Shown: positions 1 through 11,200 of the stretch, one piece after another
Layout of the letters: each line of letters opens with the position of its first letter
How positions within the stretch are numbered: the first letter of the stretch is position 1
Source of the DNA: Dendrocalamus latiflorus
Lineage: Eukaryota; Streptophyta; Magnoliopsida; Poales; Poaceae
Length of the DNA: 64,000 nucleotides
Assembly: GCA_017311315.1 (NCBI GenBank)
Contig: CM029671.1
Coordinates: 19,838,565 to 19,902,564, forward strand
Direction of reading: 5' to 3'
The notes under the pieces: model-generated
What the model saw: the letters and a program-made list of their open reading frames with translations, nothing else
The model's database searches: none
What the model was told of the DNA's origin: nothing
Program-made: the position numbers and the translations under genes

Positions 1-935
1 CGGAGGTGGCGGCATTCAAGGAAGAGATGAAGGCCACCTTCCAGATGAGTGACCTGGGGCCCCTCTCCTTCTACTTAGGGATCGAGGTGCACCAGGATGA
101 TTCCGGGATCACGCTTCGACAGACCGCCTACGCCAAGCGCGTCGTTGAGCTAGCTGGGCTCACCGACTGCAACCCAGCTCTCACTCCGATGGAGGAGAGG
201 CTGAAGCTGAGCCGCGACAGCACGACGGAGGAGGTGGACGCTACGCAGTACCGGCGTCTTGTGGGGAGCCTTCGCTACCTCGCCCACACACGACCGGACT
301 TGGCATTCTCCGTCGGCTACGTTAGTCGGTTCATGCAACGACCGACGACGGAGCATCAGCAGGCTGTGAAGAGGATCATCCGCTACGTTGCGGGGACTCT
401 TGACCACGGCCTCCATTACCCGAGGTGTCCCGGCGCGGCACACTTCGTTGGGTACAGCGACAGCGACCACGCGGGCGACATCGACACCAGCAAGAGCACA
501 AGCGGGATTCTCTTCTTCCTCGGCAAGTGTCTCGTTCACTGGCAGTCAGTCAAGCAGCAGGTGGTGGCCCTGTCCAGCTGTGAGGCCGAGTACATAGCGG
601 CTTCCACCGCTTCGACTCAGGCACTCTGGCTCGCTCGACTGCTTGGTGATCTCCTCGGCAGGGACACTGAAGCAGTGGAGCTCAGGGTGGACAGCAAGTC
701 CGCTCTAGCCCTGGCAAAGAACCCCGTTTTTCATGAACGGAGCAAGCACATCCGGGTGAAGTACCATTTCATCCGAGGCTGCTTGGATGAAGGAAGCATC
801 AAGGCAAGCTACATCAACACCACGGATCAGCTTGCGGATCTGCTCACCAAGCCTCTTGGAAGGATCAAGTTCCTTGAGCTCTGCTCCAAGATCAGGATGG
901 TTCAACCCTCCCACAAGACGATGCACAAGACTTAG
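1..935 (+). mobile_element. Ty1/copia retrotransposon pol, 3' end (RT C-terminus and RNase H)
   Basis: An open frame enters from the left edge of the window and stops at 933-935. It encodes the C-terminal part of a copia reverse transcriptase (DLGPLSFYLGIEV near the start) and the fused RNase H domain (YSDSDHAGD, SKSTSG, LSSCEAEY, ADLLTKPLG). The frame has no internal stop, so this copy is comparatively young. A purine-rich tract (aggggga, about 934-940) follows the stop directly and fits the polypurine tract that precedes the 3' LTR. The element looks inserted into a LINE that begins again at about 1318. Its 5' part lies outside the window, so autonomy cannot be judged. Confidence 0.93.
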
Positions 936-943
936 GGGGAGAA

Positions 944-1317
944 TGATGAATAAGTCCTTGTACTGTGGTCTTTGTGGGGCTGTGGTAGTTTTTGTTTTTT
1001 GACTGCTTTAGGACAGCATCTGCTTTTAGGACAGCATCTGCTTTTAGGACAGCATCTGCTTTTGCTTTAGGACAGCATCTGCTTTTAGGACAGCATCTGC
1101 TTTTAGGACAGCATCTGCTTTAGGACAGCATATTGACCGCTTTAGGACAGCATCTAGGATAGCATCTTAGCATATGCTTGGCTGGTTCTCAGCCTATAAA
1201 TTTGTATCCCCAACCCCTCAGGTTGGCATGGCATTGTGTGAGCAATAAACAAGAAAACTTGCCCCATCTCCTAGTGTCATCCTCTCCATGAGAGTAAGGA
1301 TCTTGCTATCACCAACA
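944..1317 (+). repeat. 3' LTR of the copia element
   Basis: The stretch begins TGATGAATAAG just after the polypurine tract and ends with ..CTATCA (1311) or ..CCAACA (1317). The exact 3' edge is uncertain because the partner LTR is not in the window. It contains an 18-bp tandem array (1006-1168), a TATA-like cctataaattt near 1191 and an aataaa near 1244, the expected parts of an LTR promoter and terminator. LINE coding sequence resumes immediately downstream. Confidence 0.8.
1006..1168 (+). repeat. 18-bp tandem repeat inside the copia LTR
   Basis: About nine imperfect copies of the unit ttttaggacagcatctgc occur head to tail. Some copies are shortened or extended by a few bases. The array lies upstream of the LTR TATA-like box, where repeats in LTR U3 regions often carry enhancer activity. 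That role is inferred from position only. Confidence 0.9.
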
Positions 1318-2224
1318 GCAAGACTCCAGCGAGTAACACGGGACGCCCTCTCTAACCGGGGTTGGATTACGGACATTCAAGGAGCTCTTACTGTTGGTGT
1401 GATTGTTGACTACCTTCATTTATGGGATCTATTGTTGAATCTTCAGCTGCAGCCGGAGGTTGAAGATACACACTTATGGAGGCTCTCCTCCAATGGGTTA
1501 TACTCGGCGAAGTCGGCTTATGAAGGATTCTTTTTAGGTTCTATTCTCTTTGGACCGTGGGAAAGGATCTGGAAATCTTGGGCTCTACCCAAATGTCGCT
1601 TCTTTCTGTGGTTGGTCGCGCACAATAAGTGCTGGACGGCTGATCGCCTAGCTCGTCGTGGGCTGCCTCATCGGGAGTTCTGTCCTCTTTGTGACCAAGA
1701 AGAGGAGACTATCGACCATCTCCTTGTCCAGTGTGTGTTCGCAAGAGAATTTTGGTTCTTTTTGTTCAGACAGGTCGATCTTCAGCTCTTGTCCCCTCAG
1801 CCTACAGAGATATCCTTCCATGCTTGGTGAGAGAAAGCTAGCAGCAGCACCGTTGATGGGTTGATGAGGCAAGGAATTAATTCGCTCATTATTCTCGGAG
1901 CTTGGACTATTTGGAAGCATCGCAATGGGTGTGTTTTTGATGGAGCAGCTCCAAACTTAGCTGGAGCTTTGGTCTTAGCCGGCGAGGAGCGCCGCTTGTG
2001 GTCTTTGGCAGGGGCTAAAGGGCTATCATTCTTGACTGCCCTCCTCCCCAGTAGTTAGTGTCTAGCTCAGTAGTGGTCGCCTTGTGGGTTTTTGTCTTGG
2101 ACGCGTTTGTAACCCTCGAATCTTTTGCGTGTTTGTGTGGTGTTTGTGGTTTTGTTTGGGCTCTTGCCCTTTATTCTCTTCTTAATATAATGAGGCGCAG
2201 CTCTCCTGCGTTTTCGAGAAAAAA
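1318..2224 (+). mobile_element. L1-type LINE, 3' end of ORF2 and poly-A tail
   Basis: The frame 1318-2056 encodes the zinc-binding domain that ends plant L1 reverse transcriptases (zf-RVT): WRLSSNGLYSAKSAY, then FCPLCDQEEETIDHLLVQC, then WTIWKHRNGCVFD. One in-frame TGA (1828-1830) replaces an expected Trp in the otherwise continuous frame. The 3' UTR ends in cttaatataatgaggcgcag, then ttttcgagaaaaaa. The same tail ends the LINE at 7241-12339, so both belong to one family. The element lies antisense to, and inside, an exon of the helicase gene. Its 5' part is cut off by the copia element and presumably continues left of it. Confidence 0.88.
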
Positions 2225-5200
2225 TATAACTTTGCCGATCAATGACATATGACACCTTTCTCATGTACATTGAAAATCTCAGTACCTTATCAAGCAGTCT
2301 CTTTGGATTTTGAAATGCCTGCTTCTTGGCCCAATGATGAAATATATGTGAGACTACTGCTCTATCATCAATTTCGAACCTGTAAAAAGAAGAATTAATT
2401 TAATAAAGAAAGGGAACAAATATAAACCAGTTAATGCAATAGCATACTAAGCATAGCAAAGTGAAGTTTGTTATGAATACATGAATTTGTTCTTTAAATA
2501 TTACAAAAATTATGCAAAGAAATAACATAACATTTACGACTAAAAAACACACAAAAATTAAAATAAAATAACCCAAGTTTAAAGGAAATCAAAAAACACT
2601 ATACAATTATTTACTTCTTCAAGAAATCATTAGCAAGACATGTCTGAGCCAGTTCTGGGAAAGGTGAAGCTTCATTCTGCTCCGCAATAGGATTTTCTAT
2701 TGATTTATCTCCTTCAGGGTGATCAAATGGAATGTCTCCAGAAGGCTGCTCATGATTTTTTCTCACAGTTCCCTCACCCTGCAAGTTTTCAAGAAGAGGG
2801 AAGCAGTCATGTTAAGCTACTATTGAGTATATCAGTATAGAGTATAGACACAATAGGCCATGTATATGACTGCTGATGAAAGAAATAAGGAAGACAAGCC
2901 AGGCTTCCTGAAATGATACATAGTTGGATACCATCTAAACTTGATTTTATGCTGCTGCAAGCAGATCGCATGGTGGAATACAACAACAATAGGGAATGGA
3001 GATAACATTTGAACTCCAGCCATAGATAAAATAGGTCTTTTAACAAGATCTCACAGTATTACTAACCTGCACCTCGAGAAGGTGAACAGGAATCTCCCTG
3101 AGGAAACGTGAAGGTTGCAGCAGCTGGAAACCAATAGTTTTAATTCAGAAAAATCCAGATACCGTATAAGGATATAGATGAATATACAAAATCACTTGCC
3201 TGGCGATTAGAGTCAACTGTGACATGCAAGATGTACAATTTCTTCCGAGCTCGTGTCATTGCAACATAGAATAGCCTCCTCTCCTCCTGTAATTATAGCC
3301 AAGTTGCTGAGTACATGCAAAAGAACATATGAGGAAACAAATTAATTTTTGAACAAACCTCCAGTGTGCTTCCAGCATCTTTCACAGTGCCATTGTACTC
3401 ATGCAGCAAAGGAATTTCTGAATCGTTCGCCTGAAGAAAAAACAAGGACCGACATGAAAAATACCAACTTGACAAGCTTAACAGAGTTGCTAATAGATAA
3501 TCTTAGCATACATTAAACAGAGACAAGAACACAAAAAATAATTATCAATCCATAAAGTAGCACAGTATTTAGACTCATCATTGGCCTTTGGCCTTATAGA
3601 AAAAAGAAGCATGCAACAAAAGTAGTTTCACAATATTTTTTAAATTTGCTTCTATATTATGCCAAAACTGATATGTTAGGGCCTTGCATGATCCTTTCCA
3701 CAAAACAAGCATTATCAGTCCTCGTGTTTGACCATGAACCCAGCAAAACTTCAACAAAGTAGCGCGTTTGATGATATGTTTGATGTCGATACATCATATT
3801 AAACCATTTTGTGTTGTTCTTGATGAAACGAAAGGATAAAATGTTAGCAATAGCATCGACAAAGGAAAACATGCTAGGTTTTGAAGACAGGTACAATACT
3901 GCAAGGAGGTTAGCATGGCTTTCTATCTAGCTAGCTATCAGCGATAATCACTCCATTATTGAACAGGATTTGGCGGGTGTTGAGAGGGCATTCCAGGATT
4001 TGATGCAAAACCTTCCAACAACCAGATGTTTTTGGGTTACAGCCTCAGTTAGCAATTGTTTTAGCAAACTTTCACGTTCTATACTTCTTAGAGTATGCGT
4101 TGGCAAATGCAACTTTCTCACATGCAAGAATAATACAAAGCTCAATCAGAATCACATCAACTATTCCATAATTCATCATAATTTAGTGTGCAAGGCCATC
4201 TATAATTACCTTCCTGATCTTTCACTGCATGTTCGCCAAATACCAGTCCCAACTTGTAAAATTGATTACCAATAAATCGTAAAACTGGTGTACTTATGGC
4301 TAAAAAACTAAAATAAAGCATTACTTCTGAATTTTATGAGTTTAAAACACTAGAAAAAGTAAACAAGTATGTTTCTGCATACTAAAAAGATCAATTTACT
4401 GGACATGCCACATGTAGAGCAATGGCTACAAACTACAATGAAATAAAAATGAGTAAATTTAAAAAGAGGAAACAGACAAAACCTTAGTATTTTGTCACGT
4501 GTCAGTTGTCACCAGTTTTTTTAAAAAATATCAATTTCCCCATGTGATTTTACAGTGTCTTAATCCACCCTTAATCCATTAAGATCCTATCAATTTTGTC
4601 ATGGTTTTATTACTTCAATGAAATTTGCCATATGCATGTGACTAACGTGACATGTGAAGTATTTGTGGTTTTATGCAACCTCCTTCTGAAGAGTGAAGAA
4701 AATACCTGCACGATGAACACAACATCCCACTCTAAACCTTTTGACTGCATATCGAAAAGGGAAGATCATCACATTTTTAGTTAATTGCCAAAGGTCACAA
4801 CAGACAAATTTTGTCAAGAGAAAAAAGAACCTGATGGATAGTTGTTAATGTGATGGAGTTCTTATTTTCCTCTTTTCGGGATCGAAAATTTTCAGTTTCC
4901 CTCAAAGATATATAATCAATAAAGGCTTTAAGTGTAGAAGCACAGCCTTTTTCCTCAGTCTGGCTTGCCACCACTGAACTAGAAAAATGTGTTGACAAGA
5001 AGTCAGACACATCATCCATTAAAAACTGAAGGACCTGCAAATTGGTTCAGTAAAAGTTGCTATCACCTCTGTATATTCAGAATGGAAGTTATCAGATATG
5101 TTTATCCAAGAATCAGAATCCCAAATAAAGAATCCATGTAGAGAACATCTGGGTCTAGGATTTGCAAGATAGTAAATGAGAAGAAAACTTTGTAAGATTT

Positions 5201-8200
5201 GTCCCGTCCCTAAAAGGCTAAAACTTGCTCCAACAGCTGTCCTAACATCCAGTCCGGCATTTGTGATGACTTCAAGTGAAGGTGTTGAAGATGAAAGTCA
5301 TCCAAAGACGAACTATGCCAAGGGCGTTATTAGGCCCAAGACCCAGGTGCCTAAATGCCTTCCTAGAATGGCGTAGGCTAGTTTTTTCAGCAGTCAGCAC
5401 CAAGCCCAGAGTACTCCCCACATGTCACACCCAACAGCACTTGGGGTTACCCTATAGCCTTCCCTTGTCAACTCTTCTGTCTCATCTCATGTCAGAGCGC
5501 ATTTTATCTAAAGGTTCCCACAACTGCCAGGCACTCTGCATGATAGCATGTCTGAGCCTTAGGCGATTCACTTAGTTGGAGCTGCACATGTAAACCAACC
5601 CACCTCATGCAAAATTGCTACAGAACCAAGATTTGAGATTTTATCACCAGATGGGTGCCTATTTATCTACCAGTACTACTTTACCCAAAGTGACAAGTTT
5701 GGTAAGTCAAAACAATGTGACAAGGGATGTTGGTGGTCAAAGACTTAGCCAGGAAGTTATAAACATAATCAACAAGGAGTCCTAATAAATTTCCTGAAAC
5801 ATTGTATTTACACGAAACAATAATGAGAAATTCTCATAGAAAATGAGAAACTCAATTAGAACTGACTATTCATAACTTTGAGTAAGATGCTCTAGTTTCA
5901 AGTGATCAAAATGATCGGTTTTTGGAAAAGTGACCAGATTCAAGATTTCCGAGTCCTGGCTACAACAAGCCATTACCACTGAGATTGCGGACCTTTATCC
6001 AATCATGATAGTTTACAAGGAAATAGTTGTTGCAAGTCTATTTCTTTTCGAAGCCCAGTTGTAAGTCTACCAATAGCTGCTTTTTTACTGAATTAAAGCC
6101 GCAGATCACTAGGTTTGCGCATTTTTAATGTGGATTGTGGAACAAATGTGTCTCTCTATTCTTATCTTTCAAGAGCTCCGTCTCCATGATTGGTCACGTT
6201 CTTGTTTATGCTAGAGCCAAAATGATTCAAATGATTTTCATCTCGGTGCACAACATCCGATCTTAAGTCTTTCTGGAGGATCAATGTATAAAACATTAAG
6301 AGCATCAACAGGGAAACTTACTGATCTGATGTCATTATCTTCATTTAACAATTTACCACCATCAGCATCAACAACTGCACGCTTTTCAAGAAGATATTTC
6401 TGCCAAGAAATATCTATATAACTCTCAAGAAAGAAAACTGAATACAAATAAAGCATGGGTGTAAATATTTAAGGAAGATCAGTAGTGGTAACCCAGAGCT
6501 GTCTCAAGTTTTGATTGAAGGATATCTGTCATCTGTGAAAAGTTTATTGTGGCCAAATCATGTATCTATTGCACAGCTTTGTAGTTTGTACTGCAGAATT
6601 AATTTGCACTAGGTAACTAGCATGATTTGATCATAGAACATGTTTCAAACAGTGCATGGTAATTGGTAAACAACAACGTTGCACAGCTTTGTAGTTTGTA
6701 CTGCAGAATTAATTTGCACTAGGTAACTAGCATGATTTGATCATACATCATAGTACATGTTTCAAACTATGCATGGTAAACAACAACGTCAGAGCCTGCA
6801 TCATGGTTATATGGGATGCACTAAATCAGAGAAATGTAAAGATGGTAAACAGGCACACGCATACTGTTGTGGGGGTGGCCCAACCCCCTGTGACTGGGCC
6901 GTGCAACTGGTCCAACATGTAATAGGCTCAATAGTGTAGAGGAATATACCAGTGTAAATATACCAATGTACCCTCATCCTTTGTAAGTACTAAAGGGTAG
7001 AATGGGGATTTCCCATTCTACCCCACTCATATATATAAACCCCCAGGAGGGGCAAAGGGGGGACATCCTCTCATTCTTACCAACTCTCCCATAGATATGA
7101 CTCTCCTCTTCTTCTCCTACTAGTCCCCCTTCTCTCTGTTTGGCCTGTAGCCACAACACATACATTTCATGATTTCATTATATGCATAGGACCACATGAA
7201 GTCATGAACCAACTGTCCAACTGCACGTACAAATTCACACTTTTTTTTCTCGAACGCGCAGGAGAACTGCGCATCATTATATTAAGAAGAAAGAAGGAGT
7301 CTAAGAAGACTCGTACAAGCCTCACCAATTGGCGAGGTTAGAGAAAAACAGAAAAAAGGGCAAAGGCAATACAACTAAACGCCCACCAACTAAATACAAA
7401 CGCAGCACTTAAAGCCAAATGGTACAAAGGCTTTTGGCCCCTGCCAAACACCACAACTTGGCCTCATCTCTAATGTCTTGCAAAACAATGCTGACATTAG
7501 GTGAGGCGCTGTCAAAAATACACCCATTCCTATGCTTCCAAACCCGCCAAGCCACCAGCGCGACCAAAGAATTGAAACCCTTGCGCTGCTGTTTACGGAC
7601 TTGGTGCAAAGCTTGACGCCACCACGTGGTGAAGACCCTATCATCTGGACCTGGAGTGAGCCGCTGCAGTCCCACTAAGGTAAGCACTGAGAACCAAACA
7701 CTTCTTGTGAACACACAAGAGGTGAGCAGGTGCTGAATAGTTTCCTCAACTTGATCACACAGCGGGCACTACTCAGGATGAACAAGACCACGACGGGCCA
7801 AACGATCAACGGTCCAGCAACGATTAAGCGAGGCCAACCACATAAAATATTTGCAACGAGGAGGAGCCCAAGTACGCCAAATCTGCTTCCAAGGTTCATA
7901 ATCCACCGCCCCCACAAAAAAACGGCGGTACGCTGATTTAGTTGAGAACCTGCCCGAGGAGGAAGGCTTCCATACATGCTGATCCTCCACGCCGGGGGTG
8001 AGCCTTACATGGGCGAGAACCTCCCACAAGCCAAGAAACTCTTCCAAGATTGGAATAGGGAGACTGCCTCTAATATCATGGACCCAAGTATTGTCAGTTA
8101 GAGCTTCTTGAACCGTCCTCCGATTGACTGTTCTTTGAGGCACTTTCGTACAAAGGAAGGGGGCAAGGTCCATTAGAGACTTGCCATGCAGCCATTTATC

Positions 8201-11200
8201 TCTCCAAAAGAGGGTCCTGCGGCCATCGCCTACCTTAGAGATGATCGATATTGAGAACATAGCTGCTGAGTTGGGATGCACCTGAATGTCCAGACCCGCC
8301 CATGGGCGATCAGGTTGGGTCTTTTTGAGCCAAAGTCACCTCATGCGCAGCGCCCAACCAAGGATTTCCAAATCAAGAATTCCCAAACCGCCGAGCTCAA
8401 AAGGTCTCGTGACCCGGCCCCAAGAAATAAGGCAATGTCCTCCATTTACACTCTTGCGACCCTTCCACAGGAAAGCTCTACGAATCTTGTCAATAGCTTT
8501 AAGTGTCCATTTAGGGAAATCCAGCGCAAAGAATGGATAAATAGGAATTGATGAGAGTACCACTCGAATAAGTGTGGCTCGGCCAGCCGGGTTCATCAAG
8601 GCAGCTTTCCATCCAGGCAGTTTATCAGCAATCTTGTCAATTATCATGTAAAAGGCAGATTTGGGGAGTTTTCTGATTGACAATGGGAGTCCCAGATACT
8701 TGCAAGGGAATTCTTGAACTTTGCAAGGAAACGCTCCTTGCACTGCTTCCAATTCCTGCTAGTGGCATTGGATTGGGGTTACTGAGCACTTGCTTAAATT
8801 GGTGATCAAACCCGAAGCTTCTCCAAAAACCCGAAGAATCTCTTTGATCAATTCGAACTCCTCCAAACAGGGCCGCAAGAAAAGAACCACATCATCAGCA
8901 TAAAGAGAGACCCGCTGACTAGATCCTCTAGAAAGGAGGGGTTGCAAAAGACCATTCTCACTTGCCTTATTAATTAGTGAATTAAGCACATCCATGACCA
9001 AAATGAACAACATCGGGGATAAAGGATCGCCTTGCCGAAGCACCCGTTGGTGCTGAATTAGCTCTCCCGGCACACCATTTACCAAAACCCGAGTTGAAGA
9101 AGACCTCAGGAGCTTGGATAATAAGTTACACCAAATTGGACCGAAACCCAAATGGCTTAATACTTGCAGCAAGAAAGACCAAGACACCGAATCGAAGGCT
9201 TTTGAAATATCCAGTTTGAGAAGAACTCGTGGCTCCTTTTGTCTATGCAGCCCTTTAGCCGTTTGTTGTACCAAAATAAAGTTATCATGAATGCATCTCC
9301 CTTGGACAAAAGCACTCTGATTTGGCGACACCATGTCCTTGAGTCTTCGAGCCAACCTATTGGCCAGGATTTTGGTGATAATCTTTGCAAAACTATGGAC
9401 CAAGCTTATAGGTCTGTAATCCTTGATTTGCAACGCTTCTGGAGTCTTTGGGAGCAAAACGATGTACGCCGAGTTAAGAAGGAACAAATTACTGACATCC
9501 CCCTGCAACAGCCTATTAAGCGCAGCCATAAGATCAAGCTTCACTACACTCCAACAAGTTTTGAAGAAACGACCAGTGTATCCATCCGGACCCGGCGCCT
9601 TATCAAAAGGGAGAGATTTAATTGTTGCCCACACCTCTTCATCCGAGAAACACTGCTCTAGACCTGTCAGATCATGCGCTTCCTGAAAGAAGGACTGCAG
9701 ATTCAAGGAGCATTGTCGTTGAGCCACGGTGCCAAGTAAGCTTGTGTAGAACTCGTCCGCAGCCTGCTGCTTATCTTCATGCCTGTTAACAATTCTATCT
9801 CCCACTTGGATTTTTGCCAAAAAATTCTTCCTTTTTCTGAACCTAGCTTGCTGATGAAAAAAGGAAGTGTTTGCAACCCCCTCTTTCAACCAAACCAACC
9901 TGGAGCGCAAGCGAGCAATAGTACGCTCAAGAGATGCTAATCCGAGCGTATGCCGCTTCAACTGCCGCAGCAGCCAAACCTCCTCGCTGGACAACACTCG
10001 GGCATCCTGAGCCATTTCAAGTCGGTGTAAGATCTCCGTGGCAACCCGGAGCTGCCGCTTAACATTTCCTATTCTCTTTTGACTCCAGGATTGCAGGTCC
10101 CTTGCAAGTCTTCCCAGCTTCAAGGAAAGGATTCGCAGTGGGCAAGAAGCTGCAACTGGTTTGCACCAGGAGCTTTCCACCTCGTGCAAAAACCCTTCCA
10201 ACTTTGGCCAAAAACTTTCGAAGTGAAAACGCCGCTTTCCCTGAACAAAGGTCTTCATACCCAGGATTAAAGGACAGTGGTCTGAAATCAACGAAGCCGA
10301 ACTCTGAAGGATGCAGTCCGGAAACAGATGATCCCAATCAGAAGTCATAAAGACTCGATCCAACCGAACTAAAGTGGGAACATCCCGCTCATTCGACCAA
10401 GTAAACTTGCGGCCCCGCAGGGGGATTTCTTTCAGCTCCAAATCATCCAAAAACCGACGGAAACGACCCATCATCGCTCTATTTACATTAGTGTTATTCT
10501 TATCCTCCGCCAAATATATAAGGTTAAAATCCCCACCAATTGCCCACGGACCTTGACAGGTTTGCCGAATGTCCCGCAGCTCCTGCAGAAATTGCAACTT
10601 CTAATCATCAGCTTGAGGGCCATAAACTCCTGTGAACCACCAAGGCGTTCCCTCATGAGAAGCAAACTGAACTGAAACTGAATAAGTGTCAACCCGAGAT
10701 GTTAAAGCGCGGCAAACACCGCCTTTCCATGCTATCACCACTCCCCCACTAGCACCGCAAGCTGGCAAGACTACGGATTGATCGAACTCGCTTCCCAGCA
10801 TTGACACGAACAAACGACCATCAATAGCCACCATCTTAGTTTCCTGGAGACACACAACATCAGGCCGGGTAGAGATTACCAAGCTTTTGACGCAGTCCCG
10901 CTTTGCCTTGCAGTTGAGGCCTCTCACATTCCAAATGAGGACGTTTGACATCATTGATTCTGAAAAAAGACACCAACGACCATCGAAAGCTCCTCCACTG
11001 ATCACAAATCCCCCCTAGCCACACTTGGGAAAGTAGCAACATCCCGAGGCGCTTCACCTGGTGAAGGAGGCTGCCAACCAAAAAGCGCCGCTAGAGCCGC
11101 GATATGAGCATAAGGGGCTTGTCGAAAGCATGGTTGTACCTCTCCAAATCTAACTCGCCTATGACTTCATGTTCTGCTACCATCCCCAACTGATGCATCA

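Noticed and set aside
2611..2615. TAA after FLKK as the natural stop of the helicase
   Set aside because: The TAA overlaps a good donor (AAGAA|GTAAAT), and the next exon (2286-2379) continues the conserved protein in phase, so the stop is intronic.
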